NCBI RefSeq assembly: GCF_017643905.1
Contig: NZ_JAEPMO010000009.1
Coordinates: 1-49,188 of the forward strand
Direction: 5' to 3'
Length of the DNA stretch: 49,188 nucleotides
DNA from: Marivita sp.
Lineage (GTDB): Bacteria; Pseudomonadota; Alphaproteobacteria; Rhodobacterales; Rhodobacteraceae
In this document: in pieces, positions 10,581-20,074 of the stretch
Numbering within the stretch: the first letter of the stretch is position 1
Layout: the number at the start of each line of letters is the position of its first letter
Position numbers and translations under genes: made by a program
The notes under the pieces: model-generated
Told to the model about the DNA's origin: nothing
Database searches by the model: none
Seen by the model: the letters and a program-made list of their open reading frames with translations, nothing else

Positions 10581-11182
10581 GTCAGGGTTTCCAGCATCTC
10601 GGCGCAGGTCACATTCGGGCAGACCGACGCAAGGGACAACAGCGTGGCGTCGTGCACCTCCTGTTTGAAGGCGGCACAGCCATCGGACAGCAGGATCGTG
10701 TGCAGGTTCCGCAGATGTGCGTCACGCACCGTGCTGGCGACCCCGCCATTGGTTACGATCCCGCCGATGATCAGCGTGTCGATATCCAGCGCGCGCAGGA
10801 TGTATTCCAACCGCGTCTGGTAGAGCGCGGAATAGGCGACCTTTTCGATGGTATAATCCGCTGGCGCCAGAGCATCGACCAAACCATGACCAAACTTGCC
10901 GGGAGCGAAATCCCCTTTGCCAAGGAACGGCCGTAATTCTTTCAGGTGCGGTGCGATAAGCGGTTCATCATTCGGCCCCGGCACCAGCGTGAACTGCGCG
11001 CTGATATAGGTGCCGCCCTTGGCGCGGAGCGCGTCCACAACGGGCTTGATCCGGGCGGGCAGGGCGGTGATCGCCTCGGCCGTCTGTCCGGCGCGGCCAT
11101 AGGCACCTTCGGGGTGCAGAAAGTCGTTCTGCAGGTCGATGGTCAGAAGGGCCGTGCGGTTTGGATCGATGGAGTGTGCCAT
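10577..11182 (-). CDS. isochorismatase-family cysteine hydrolase (amidase-like)
   Basis: ALLTIDLQNDFLHPEGAYGRAG, IEKVAYSALYQTRLEYILRALDIDTLIIGGIVTNGGVASTVRDA. Confidence 0.88.
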   Translation of the reverse strand: MAHSIDPNRTALLTIDLQNDFLHPEGAYGRAGQTAEAITALPARIKPVVDALRAKGGTYISAQFTLVPGPNDEPLIAPHLKELRPFLGKGDFAPGKFGHGLVDALAPADYTIEKVAYSALYQTRLEYILRALDIDTLIIGGIVTNGGVASTVRDAHLRNLHTILLSDGCAAFKQEVHDATLLSLASVCPNVTCAEMLETLT

Positions 11183-11185
11183 GTC

Positions 11186-13243
11186 TCAGTCCTCGTCCCG
11201 TGTGATGATGGTGTTGCCGCAGGTGTCGACCTTGGCGGTCAGGCCGGGATCGACCAGCACGGTCGTGTCCGGCTGTACAAGGATCGCCGGGCCTTTGATC
11301 TCGGCCCCGACGGGCAGGGCAAGGCGGTTGAAGATCGCGGTGCCGAACCACGTATCGCCAAAATGCACCTTGCGGCTTCCGGTATGGGCGGCCTCGACGG
11401 ACCCGCCTTTGGGGGCCAGCGTGGTCAGATCGAACTTGGGCCGCCGCCCGATCACGGCGGTGCGCAGATTCATCACCCGGCGCGTGCCGTTCTTCAGGAG
11501 CCGCCCATAGGTGGCTTGGTAGGCCGCATCAAACGCGGCTTCGACCTCGGTAATCGTGGGCGCTGTCACAGTGGTGCCTTCGACCTTGATCGGTAGGGGC
11601 ATAGCGACGGTATGGGTCTGTCCGACATAGGCCATGTCCAATTCGACCAAGATATCGCGCGCCTCGAACCGGGATTGCGCAGCATCGAGCAGGACCATCC
11701 CGTCGTCGATATGTTTCTGCATCACCTCGCGCAGCGCGTCGGTGTCGAGCGTTGCGGTCAGAGAGTTGATCGTCTGCACGAAATCCTGCCGCATGTCGGC
11801 AATCACACAACCCATCGCGCTGGTCACACCGGGATAGCGCGGGACAATCGCGCTGCCGATGCCGACCTCTTTCAGGATCGCGCTAGTGTGCAAAGCGCCA
11901 CCGCCGCCGAATGGCATGAAGGCGAACCGCTTAGGATCGAACCCGCGTTCGATGCTGACCAGACGGATTGCGCCCGCCATGCGTGAATTGGCGACGCGCA
12001 GGATGGCCTCGGCGGCCTCGATGGTGGTCAGGCCAAGCTTTGATCCGACATGGATGTCGATGGCCTTGGCAGCCGCGTCCACATCCAGACGGTCGAGCTT
12101 GCCGCCAATGGGATTGTCGGGGTCGATGCGGCCCAGCACGACATTCGCATCGGTCACGGTCGGGCGGTCATTGCCCTGACCATAGGCCACCGGGCCGGGT
12201 GTCGATCCGGCGCTTTCCGGGCCGATGTTCAAGAGGCCACCCTTGTCGACCCATGCGATGGAGCCGCCACCGGCACCAATCGTCGTGATCTCGATCATCG
12301 GGTTGCGCACCACCATGCCGAAATCGATGGAGGTCTGCGGCGACAGCATGGACTGCCCCTTGGCAATCAGCGCCACGTCAAAGCTGGTGCCGCCCATGTC
12401 GCCAGTGATCACGTTCTCGAACCCCGCTGTCGTGGCGATATGACCAGCCGCGATCACGCCAGCAGCGGGGCCGGACAGGGCCGTGCGGATGGGCAGGCGG
12501 CAGGCGGTGTCGGTGCCCATGACGCCGCCGTTGGACTGTACGATCATGAACTCACCGCCGAACCCGCCTTTGGTCAGGGCTTGGTCCAAGCGGTTGATAT
12601 AGCCTGACACTTCGGGTTGCAGGTAGGCGTTCAGCGCGGTGGTCGAGAAACGTTCGAACTCGCGGATCTCCGGCAGGATTTGCGACGAACAGCTCACATG
12701 GTCATTGGGCCACATGGCGCGGACCGCCTCAACAGCCTTGGCCTCGTTCTCGGCATTGGCATAGGCGTTCGCGAAGAGGATCGCGACGGCCAGACAGCCT
12801 TCGTCGATCAACTGTTGGGCGGCGACCCTGACCGCGTCCAGATCGACGGGCGTGCGGATCGTGCCATCGGCCAGCGTCCGTTCCGGCACCTCAAGGCGCA
12901 GATTGCGCGGGACAACGGGCTCGAAATCGCCGCGCAGGCCCCAGGTGCGGGGCCTGTCGCGGCGGCGCATTTCAAGAACGTCGCGGAGTCCGTGAGTGGT
13001 GATCACGCCGATCTTTGCGCCTTTGCGCTCGAGCAGAGCATTGGTTCCGGCGGTGGTGCCATGCACAACCGCCGCGACGGTAGAAAGGTCTTCGACCTGC
13101 TGGCCGATCCCATCCAAAAAACCGCCCGACTGGTCGGGACGGGTCGTGGGCACCTTGGCGACGGTCGCAGTGCCGGTGGCTTCGTCCAGCACGAACACGT
13201 CGGTGAAGGTGCCGCCGACATCGACGCCGATCATCTTGCTCAT
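11186..13243 (-). CDS. hydantoinase/oxoprolinase family protein, HyuA subunit
   Basis: MSKMIGVDVGGTFTDVFVLDE start at 13243; GDMGGTSFDVALI; adjacent HyuB. Confidence 0.92.
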   Translation of the reverse strand: MSKMIGVDVGGTFTDVFVLDEATGTATVAKVPTTRPDQSGGFLDGIGQQVEDLSTVAAVVHGTTAGTNALLERKGAKIGVITTHGLRDVLEMRRRDRPRTWGLRGDFEPVVPRNLRLEVPERTLADGTIRTPVDLDAVRVAAQQLIDEGCLAVAILFANAYANAENEAKAVEAVRAMWPNDHVSCSSQILPEIREFERFSTTALNAYLQPEVSGYINRLDQALTKGGFGGEFMIVQSNGGVMGTDTACRLPIRTALSGPAAGVIAAGHIATTAGFENVITGDMGGTSFDVALIAKGQSMLSPQTSIDFGMVVRNPMIEITTIGAGGGSIAWVDKGGLLNIGPESAGSTPGPVAYGQGNDRPTVTDANVVLGRIDPDNPIGGKLDRLDVDAAAKAIDIHVGSKLGLTTIEAAEAILRVANSRMAGAIRLVSIERGFDPKRFAFMPFGGGGALHTSAILKEVGIGSAIVPRYPGVTSAMGCVIADMRQDFVQTINSLTATLDTDALREVMQKHIDDGMVLLDAAQSRFEARDILVELDMAYVGQTHTVAMPLPIKVEGTTVTAPTITEVEAAFDAAYQATYGRLLKNGTRRVMNLRTAVIGRRPKFDLTTLAPKGGSVEAAHTGSRKVHFGDTWFGTAIFNRLALPVGAEIKGPAILVQPDTTVLVDPGLTAKVDTCGNTIITRDED

Positions 13244-14934
13244 GCCGCGACCTCTTTCCATGCGGGGCCGTAAAGTTCGGTCGCTTTGTCCGGTGTCAGG
13301 TATCCCAGTGCCACGTCGCGGGCGACCGCGCTTGCATCCCGGTCCGACGCCGCGCCGTAACCACCCCCACCGGGGGTGTCGAGGCGCACCGCCTGGCCTT
13401 TGGTCAGCTTGATCCCGAGCATTTTCGACGCCAGCGGCGGGGTCTTCCACCCATCCGCCTGTTCGTAGTGAAACACGTTCATCGCACCTGTGCCGCCGCC
13501 CTGCACACCCTGCGGTGCGAACCGACCGCGTTCGCCAAAGAGGAACGCCTCGGCGTTTTCCTCCAGTACTTCGATCTCGTAAGTCGCGCCCAGCCCGCCG
13601 CGATGCGCACCCGCGCCCGCACTGTCAGGGCGGAGCGCCCATTGACGGAACATCACCGGATAGGCGGCTTCAAGTATCTCCATCGGCGGGATCGTTGCTG
13701 TGGAAATCGGTGCGTTGCCGTGGTTGAGGCCGTCCGATTCACTGCTGCCGCCATGCCCGCCGCCGTAGAAGCTGAACATCACCCAGCGCTGGCCGTTCGC
13801 CCGCTTGCCTGCAATCGACAGCGCATTGATCGTGCCATAGGCATTGGCGACGACGCGGTCGGGCGCGGCCTGCGACGCGGCGCTGAAGATCACGTCGATC
13901 ATGCGCAGGATGGTTTCGGTATAGCCGCCGACCGGTGCGGGGAATTCGGCAGAGAGCAGCGACCCGTCCGGCACGCGCACATCAATCGGGCGCATAACGC
14001 CTGCATTGGCGGGCAGGTCGGGGAAGATATGTTTGATCGCGACATAGGCAGTCGCCACAGCGGTCGGGTAGGCGATGTTGACCGGGCCAGCGGTCACAGG
14101 GGCCGTGCCTTCGAAGTCGAGCGCCATCCGGTCGCCGGTGATTTCGAGCGCAACCTTGATCGGCAGGGCCTTGTCAGTGATCCCGTCATTGTCGAGATAG
14201 TCCACCGCCTCCCAGCGCCCGTCCGGCAGACCGGACAGTTCCGACCGCATCAGCGTTTCGGCCCGGTCGCCCAATGCGTCGAGGGCCGCAGAGACGGTCT
14301 CGGCTCCGTATTCGTCCAGCAATTCGTCCAGTCGCTTCACACCGAGGTCCAAAGCGCCCAACTGCCCGTTCAGATCACCCATTGCCGATTGCGGTAGGCG
14401 GGTGTTGCGCAAGAGGATGTCGATGATGTCCTGCTGGATCACGCCTGCACGCGCCAGCTTGACCGGCGGCAGGATGAACGCCTCTTGAAAGGCTTCGGTG
14501 GCAGAGGGGTTGTAATTTCCGGGAACGGCACCGCCGACATCGTGCCAGTGGCCGACACTGGCGAGGTAGCAGAACAGTTCCCCGTCGCGGAAATACGGGC
14601 GCACCAGCCGCATGTCGGACAGGTGCGTGCCGCCCAGATGCGCGTCGTTGAAGATGTAGATGTCGCCATCCGCCAGATCACCGGCTTCGGCGGCCTTGTC
14701 GATCACTGCCTTCACGGCAAAGGCCATGACCCCGACAAAGATCGGCAGACCGGATTTGCCCTGCACCAGCGTGTCGCCGGACGTGGCGTGGTAAAAACCG
14801 TGCGAGGCATCATGCGCCTCGGCGATGATCGGGTTGAACGCGGCGCGGAACAGGGTCGCGTCCATCTCGTCGGCGATCTGCTCCATCCGTCCAGCCAGAA
14901 CGGCAAGGGTGATCGGGTCGATGGCGGCACTCAT
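13240..14934 (-). CDS. hydantoinase B/oxoprolinase family protein, HyuB subunit
   Basis: MSAAIDPITLAVLAGRMEQIADEMDATLFRAAFNPIIAEAHDASHGFYH; GGGHGGSSESDG; TPGGGGYG C-terminus. Confidence 0.92.
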   Translation of the reverse strand: MSAAIDPITLAVLAGRMEQIADEMDATLFRAAFNPIIAEAHDASHGFYHATSGDTLVQGKSGLPIFVGVMAFAVKAVIDKAAEAGDLADGDIYIFNDAHLGGTHLSDMRLVRPYFRDGELFCYLASVGHWHDVGGAVPGNYNPSATEAFQEAFILPPVKLARAGVIQQDIIDILLRNTRLPQSAMGDLNGQLGALDLGVKRLDELLDEYGAETVSAALDALGDRAETLMRSELSGLPDGRWEAVDYLDNDGITDKALPIKVALEITGDRMALDFEGTAPVTAGPVNIAYPTAVATAYVAIKHIFPDLPANAGVMRPIDVRVPDGSLLSAEFPAPVGGYTETILRMIDVIFSAASQAAPDRVVANAYGTINALSIAGKRANGQRWVMFSFYGGGHGGSSESDGLNHGNAPISTATIPPMEILEAAYPVMFRQWALRPDSAGAGAHRGGLGATYEIEVLEENAEAFLFGERGRFAPQGVQGGGTGAMNVFHYEQADGWKTPPLASKMLGIKLTKGQAVRLDTPGGGGYGAASDRDASAVARDVALGYLTPDKATELYGPAWKEVAA

Positions 14935-15491
14935 TTCGCGCGCACCTCTGCCATGTCGTTCCAGACGTCCTGACGCACGATCTTGCCTCCGGAAATTTCG
15001 AAACGGTCGATGAAACGGATGCCCTCGAACGGGGTACCGTCCATCCATTCACCGTAAAGCGTGCCGCGCGCGTAGACGACCGAAACACCGCCGCTGTGCA
15101 TCGCATCGAACCCGTCATAGGTTTTTTTGACGAACCTGTAGCGGCCCTTGGACCAGTCGATCAGTTCGGACAATTGCGTCATCGGCTGGGTCGCGGGGAA
15201 CACCATCTGGAATCCGTCGCCCAGCATCCCTTGAGCGGTGTCCAGATCGCGGGCTTCCATCGCGGCAAGGTAATCGCGCACGACCTGAGCGGGATCGGGC
15301 AGCGCGGGGGCAGGTTGGCGGTGCTGGCCGCCACGGGCATAGGCCTCGGACGGATATTCGTGCAGCATCGCGGTGATGGCTTCATCGGGAGCGGGAACGA
15401 CAAAACGAATCGCGTCCGTGAGGGCCGAAGTCAGGCGGGATTTCTCGGTGGGGCTGTATCCTTGAAGGATGTGCGCTTCCACGATTGGCAT
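14931..15491 (-). CDS. fusion: 4-oxalocrotonate tautomerase-like domain (Pro-1) plus SnoaL-like domain
   Basis: MPIVEAHILQGYSPTEKSRLTSALTDAI, then VRDYLAAMEARDLDTAQGMLGDGFQMVFP..FEGIRFIDRFEISGGKIVRQDVW. Confidence 0.8.
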   Translation of the reverse strand: MPIVEAHILQGYSPTEKSRLTSALTDAIRFVVPAPDEAITAMLHEYPSEAYARGGQHRQPAPALPDPAQVVRDYLAAMEARDLDTAQGMLGDGFQMVFPATQPMTQLSELIDWSKGRYRFVKKTYDGFDAMHSGGVSVVYARGTLYGEWMDGTPFEGIRFIDRFEISGGKIVRQDVWNDMAEVRAK

Positions 15492-15520
15492 ATGACCCTC
15501 CCCAAAATCTGCACTTTTCA

Positions 15521-15539
15521 TATAACAGGTTTTGGTATA
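15521..15539. promoter_or_regulatory. candidate GntR-family operator in the divergent intergenic region
   Basis: Imperfect palindrome TATAACA-ggttt-TGGTATA between the divergent catabolic operon and gntR. Confidence 0.45.
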
Positions 15540-15620
15540 TTGAAAGACCAACAAATGAAGAATCTTCGCCGGATCATCCACTGGCCGCGAGGATCGCCAA
15601 CCAACAGGGGCCGCGCTGCC

Positions 15621-16415
15621 GTGACATTGAACGCGCATTCCGGACTTCCAGAAGGCGGTAAGGCCCGCAGGGTTTACCTGTTGCTGCGCGACGAAATTTC
15701 AAATGGCGTTTTCAAAGACGGATCGCGCCTGCCCGGCGAGCATAGGCTGGCCGAACAGTTCGACGTATCCCGCATCACCATCCGTCGCGCGCTTGAGGCT
15801 TTGGCTGCTGATGGCTGGATCGAGAAAAAGACGGGTGCCGGCTCGGTCGTGCGCGCGCAGGAGCAGGTCGGTCATCGCCTGTCGGCCGATTTCGCAACTC
15901 TGATCCCGCATCTGGTCGAGATGGACCGCAAGACTACCGCGCGGCTGTTGTCCTTTTCCTACGACAGCGCGCCTGCTGCCGTTGCCGAGGCGTTGGGCAT
16001 CCCCGAAGGTGCAGATGTGCAAAAGGCGGTGCGGGTCCGCTCGTCGGGCGGTCAGCCGTTTTCGCACCTCACAACGTATGTGCCCAAAGAAATCGCCGTC
16101 AGCTACGACGAAGCTGACCTTGCAACGCAGCCGCTTTTCCGTCTGCTCGAACGCAGCGGCGTGAGCGTCAGCAGCGCCCACCAGACGGTGACCGCAGCTC
16201 TTGCCACGCCCGATGTGGCGGACGCCTTGGAGGTCTCGGTCGGATCGCCGCTCTTATTCGTGCAGCGCATCGTGCGCGATGCAAACGGGCAGGGGGTCGA
16301 ACACCTGTCAGCGCTCTACCGGCCTGATCTGTTCCGGCTCGAAATGAGCCTCGCGCGGGTCGGTGCAGGTGAAGCGCGGCATTGGGAACCGGTGATCGGA
16401 GGGGCATCGAAATGA
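15621..16415 (+). CDS. GntR-family transcriptional regulator (HutC/UTRA subfamily)
   Basis: KARRVYLLLRDEISNGVFKDGSRLPGEHRLAEQFDVSRITIRRALEALAADGWIEKKTGAGSVV; UTRA-like C-terminus; start (GTG 15621) inferred. Confidence 0.9.
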   Translation: MTLNAHSGLPEGGKARRVYLLLRDEISNGVFKDGSRLPGEHRLAEQFDVSRITIRRALEALAADGWIEKKTGAGSVVRAQEQVGHRLSADFATLIPHLVEMDRKTTARLLSFSYDSAPAAVAEALGIPEGADVQKAVRVRSSGGQPFSHLTTYVPKEIAVSYDEADLATQPLFRLLERSGVSVSSAHQTVTAALATPDVADALEVSVGSPLLFVQRIVRDANGQGVEHLSALYRPDLFRLEMSLARVGAGEARHWEPVIGGASK

Positions 16416-17812
16416 GCGCCCGCCGTCTTCTCGACAAGCTTTGGGAAAGCCACGAAATCCTGCGCCGCGAAGACGGGACAAGCCTTCTGTGGGTCGACCG
16501 CCATCTGGTCCACGAAGGCTCGCACCACGCCTTTGCCAAGATCGTAGAGCGGGGTGTGCCGGTGGCGGAACCTGGCCTGACCTTTGGTGTGGCCGATCAC
16601 TACGCGCCGACGCGCGGTGCGCCTGCGACGGACGCGATTGCGCGGATGATCGCGACGCTGGCGGCAAACACCGAGAAGCATGGGATCACCTGCTTTGGCC
16701 TCGACGATCCGCGTCAGGGCATTGTGCATGTGATCGGACCGGAGCAGGGGCTGACGCTCCCGGGGCTGCTGATCAATTGCGGTGACAGCCATACGTCCAC
16801 CCACGGGGCTTTCGGGGCCCTGGCCTTTGGCATCGGCGCGACCGAAGTGGCCCACGTGCTGGCGACGCAGACGGTCTGGCAGAAGAAGCCCAAGGCGATG
16901 CGGATTAACGTGACCGGGCGGCTTGGGCCGGGAGTTGGCGCTAAGGATCTTGCTCTCGCTTGGATTGCCAAGCTGGGCGCGGATGGCGCGCGGGGGCATG
17001 CCATCGAATATACCGGGCCTGCGGTGCGCTACTTATCGATGGAAGGGCGCATGACGCTTTGCAACCTCTCCATCGAAGGTGGAGCCCGGTTCGGGATGAT
17101 CGCGCCGGATGAGACTACCTTTGCCTATGTCAAAGGGCGTCCCTTCGCGCCCAGCGGAGACGATTGGGATCGGGCAGTCGACCTTTGGTCCGAACTGCCG
17201 TCGGACGCGGATGCGAAGTTCGAAACCGAAGTGACGATGGACGCGTCCGAGATCGCGCCCATCGTGACGTGGGGCACAACGCCGGAAGACGCGTTGCCGG
17301 TGACAGCCACCATTCCCGACCCCGCACGCATGCAAGGCAGCGCCGCGGAACGCGCGCGCAATGCGCTGGACTACATGGGCCTGACACCGGGTCGCAAGCT
17401 GACCGAGATCGCTGTGGATCAGGTATTTATCGGATCCTGCACCAATGCCCGCATCGAAGACCTGCGTGCGGCGGCGGCGGTTCTGGCCGGGCGACGGGCC
17501 AAGGTTCCGGGGATCGTCTCACCCGGATCGCAACTGGTCAAAGCTCATGCCGAAGCCGAAGGTCTGGACCGCATCTTCATCGATGCAGGCCTTGATTGGG
17601 TCGGGTCTAGCTGTTCGATGTGTGTTGCGATGAACGGCGACCTTGTAGAGCCGGGCAAGCGATGCGCCTCGACCACCAACCGCAATTTCCGAGGGCGTCA
17701 AGGGCGCGGGGCGCGGACGCATCTCATGTCGCCCGCGATGGTGGCGGCAGCGGCGGTGACGGGGCATCTGACCGATGTGCGTGAGCTTCTGAAAGAGCGG
17801 GAGGTCGCATGA
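16412..17812 (+). CDS. 3-isopropylmalate dehydratase large subunit-like (aconitase family)
   Basis: LLINCGDSHTSTHGAFGALAFGIGATEVAHVLATQ; FIGSCTNARIEDLR; SSCSMCVAMNGD Fe-S ligands; overlaps the gntR stop. Confidence 0.92.
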   Translation: MSARRLLDKLWESHEILRREDGTSLLWVDRHLVHEGSHHAFAKIVERGVPVAEPGLTFGVADHYAPTRGAPATDAIARMIATLAANTEKHGITCFGLDDPRQGIVHVIGPEQGLTLPGLLINCGDSHTSTHGAFGALAFGIGATEVAHVLATQTVWQKKPKAMRINVTGRLGPGVGAKDLALAWIAKLGADGARGHAIEYTGPAVRYLSMEGRMTLCNLSIEGGARFGMIAPDETTFAYVKGRPFAPSGDDWDRAVDLWSELPSDADAKFETEVTMDASEIAPIVTWGTTPEDALPVTATIPDPARMQGSAAERARNALDYMGLTPGRKLTEIAVDQVFIGSCTNARIEDLRAAAAVLAGRRAKVPGIVSPGSQLVKAHAEAEGLDRIFIDAGLDWVGSSCSMCVAMNGDLVEPGKRCASTTNRNFRGRQGRGARTHLMSPAMVAAAAVTGHLTDVRELLKEREVA

Positions 17813-18456
17813 GCGGATGGCGCAAACATAGCGGTCTTGCCGTCGCTTTGGACCGCGAGAACGTGGACACGGATCAGTTGATCCCCGCGCGGTTCATGTC
17901 CACGCCCCGGTCTGCAGGCTATGGCGATTTCCTGCTGCACGACATGCGCAAGGACAGCAACGGCACACCTGTGCCCGACTTCCCACTGAACGTCGTTCCG
18001 AACGCCAGCGTCCTGATCTCACGCCGGAATTTCGGTAGCGGGTCGTCGCGCGAGGCGGCGGTTTATGCACTGGTCGATTTCGGCATCCGCGTCGTCATCG
18101 CCCCCAGCTTTGGCGACATCTTCGCGAGCAACTCGGTAAACAACGGCCTTCTGCCCGCCCGCGTTTCAGAGGCAGAGGTCGATGCGGCCATGGCCACCTT
18201 GGCGGTCGGCGCAAAAGAGGTGACGGTTGACCTGACCGACAAGACAATTCGTCTGGGCAACACCACAATCGAGTTCACGCTGGATGATGTCTGGCAGCAG
18301 AAACTTATCAACGGTTGGGACGATATCGACCTGACCCAAAACCACCAACAGGCCATCTTGGCATTCCGCGCGCAACACGTGGCGGGCATGCCGTGGGCCA
18401 TACCAGTCCAACAGAACGACTTCAGGAGCGCGGGGCGGGACACCGTTTCGCAGTAA
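17809..18456 (+). CDS. 3-isopropylmalate dehydratase small subunit-like
   Basis: ALDRENVDTDQLIPARF; LISRRNFGSGSSREAAVYAL; LeuD family. Confidence 0.92.
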   Translation: MSGWRKHSGLAVALDRENVDTDQLIPARFMSTPRSAGYGDFLLHDMRKDSNGTPVPDFPLNVVPNASVLISRRNFGSGSSREAAVYALVDFGIRVVIAPSFGDIFASNSVNNGLLPARVSEAEVDAAMATLAVGAKEVTVDLTDKTIRLGNTTIEFTLDDVWQQKLINGWDDIDLTQNHQQAILAFRAQHVAGMPWAIPVQQNDFRSAGRDTVSQ

Positions 18457-18497
18457 CACAGGCCATGACAGGCCGAAGGGTGTAGGAGGAACTATCC

Positions 18498-19511
18498 ATG
18501 ACTATCAATCTTTTGAAAGGCTGCGTCGCCGGTGGCGTCATGCTGGGTACAGTGGCGCAGGCGCAGGAAACGATCACGGCGGTGCACGCGTTTCCCGAAA
18601 CGCTGATCTACACGCAAAGCTTTCTGTCCTTCGTGGACAAGGTGAATGCGGCGGGTGAAGGCGTGATCCAGATCGAAGTGCGCGGCGGCCCCGAAGCCAT
18701 CGGCATGTTCCAGCAACCCGACGCGGTACGCGACGGCATCGTGGACATGGTCTATACGCCGGGATCGTTTTACGGCGGCGCGCTGCCCGAGAAAGATGCG
18801 CTTGTGGCGTCGAACCTGACAGCGGTCGAGACTCGCGAAAACGGCGGGATCGAACTGATCGACCGTATCCATCAGGAACGCATGGGCCTCAAGTATCTCG
18901 GCTGGTTCGACAGCGGTGTTTGCTACAACCTCTGGACCCGCGATGAGCCGTCCTTTGACGCGGATGGCAACCTCGAAGTGGACGGCCTGCGCCTGCGCGG
19001 CAACGCAGTCTACAACGCGTTCTTCACCAACTACCTTCAGGCTCAGGTGATCGACCTGCCGACAGGCGAAGTCTACTCGGCGCTTCAGAACGGCGTGGTG
19101 GACGCGACCGGCTGGACCCAGATCGGTCTGATCGACCTCAAGTGGAACGAATTCCTGAACTACCGGATCGAACCCTGCTTCTTCTCGACTGACCTTGGGG
19201 TGATCGTGAACCAGGAAACATGGGACGGGCTGAGCGACGAGGCCAAGACCATCCTTCAGGACACCGCAATCCAGCACGAGATCGACAGCGTGAACGCGCT
19301 GCGCACCAAGCGGGACGAAGATTTCGCTGCGCTTGATGCTGCTGGGATGAAGGTCGTCTCGCTCGAAGGGGAGGCGAAAGCCAACTACCTTGCCGCTGCC
19401 CGTGAAACCACATGGGCGCGTATGAAAGAACTGATGGAAGCCGAGCCGCAGTCGGTGGCGAGCTATGACGATCTGATCGCGAAGTTCTACGATCCGGCCG
19501 CAGACAACTAA
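18498..19511 (+). CDS. dctP: TRAP transporter substrate-binding protein
   Basis: Signal-peptide-like start, DctP-like sequence (FQQPDAVRDGIVDMVYTPGSFYGG..), followed by DctQ and DctM. Confidence 0.87.
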   Translation: MTINLLKGCVAGGVMLGTVAQAQETITAVHAFPETLIYTQSFLSFVDKVNAAGEGVIQIEVRGGPEAIGMFQQPDAVRDGIVDMVYTPGSFYGGALPEKDALVASNLTAVETRENGGIELIDRIHQERMGLKYLGWFDSGVCYNLWTRDEPSFDADGNLEVDGLRLRGNAVYNAFFTNYLQAQVIDLPTGEVYSALQNGVVDATGWTQIGLIDLKWNEFLNYRIEPCFFSTDLGVIVNQETWDGLSDEAKTILQDTAIQHEIDSVNALRTKRDEDFAALDAAGMKVVSLEGEAKANYLAAARETTWARMKELMEAEPQSVASYDDLIAKFYDPAADN

Positions 19512-19519
19512 GACCAAAG

Positions 19520-19543
19520 GGCCGGGTGTTTGGACTCCCGGCC
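19520..19543 (+). terminator. intercistronic hairpin between dctP and dctQ
   Basis: ggccggg-tgtttggact-cccggcc right after the dctP stop. Confidence 0.55.
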
Positions 19544-19567
19544 GACCTTTCTGAATCGGATGACCCC

Positions 19568-20074
19568 ATGCGCGCCGTGATCCGCGTCTATGACGCTCTG
19601 CTTTACACGATGGCTTTCATCGCAGCCGTGACGCTGGTCTGGCTGATGGTGTCGGTGGTGGTGTCCGTGCTGATGCGCAATCTGGGGCTTCAGCCCTTTG
19701 CATGGCTGTTCACGTCAGCCGAATACGGCATTCTTTACATGACCATGCTCGGCGCGCCGTGGCTGGTGCGCGAAAAGGGGCATGTGCATATCGAACTGGT
19801 CACCGCCGCCCTGCCGCCTGCCTTGCGACGCTTCGTGAGCCGAATGGTGGCGGCACTATGTGTGCTGGTCTGCGTGATTCTTGCTTGGTACGGGCTGCAG
19901 CTTTTCCTGACCAATATCGAGCGCAACAACTACGATGTGCGCGCCTATTACTATCCCCGTTGGCTGCTGACCGTGACCTTTCCCATCGCCTTTTCGGTGA
20001 TGGCGATCGAATTCTCGCGGTTCGTGTTCGGGTCTGACCTCATGCACTCGGGTGAAGCGGGGATTCACGAATAA
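19568..20074 (+). CDS. dctQ: TRAP transporter small permease
   Basis: About 168 aa, four hydrophobic segments, between dctP and dctM. Confidence 0.88.
   Translation: MRAVIRVYDALLYTMAFIAAVTLVWLMVSVVVSVLMRNLGLQPFAWLFTSAEYGILYMTMLGAPWLVREKGHVHIELVTAALPPALRRFVSRMVAALCVLVCVILAWYGLQLFLTNIERNNYDVRAYYYPRWLLTVTFPIAFSVMAIEFSRFVFGSDLMHSGEAGIHE

Noticed and set aside
9033-10823. 596-aa plus-strand ORF opposite the flavoprotein and lyase genes
   Set aside because: Antisense open frame in high-GC DNA. It spans two well-supported minus-strand genes and has no domain signature.
18492-19517. 341-aa minus-strand ORF opposite dctP
   Set aside because: Exact antisense mirror of a well-supported dctP gene, with no motif.
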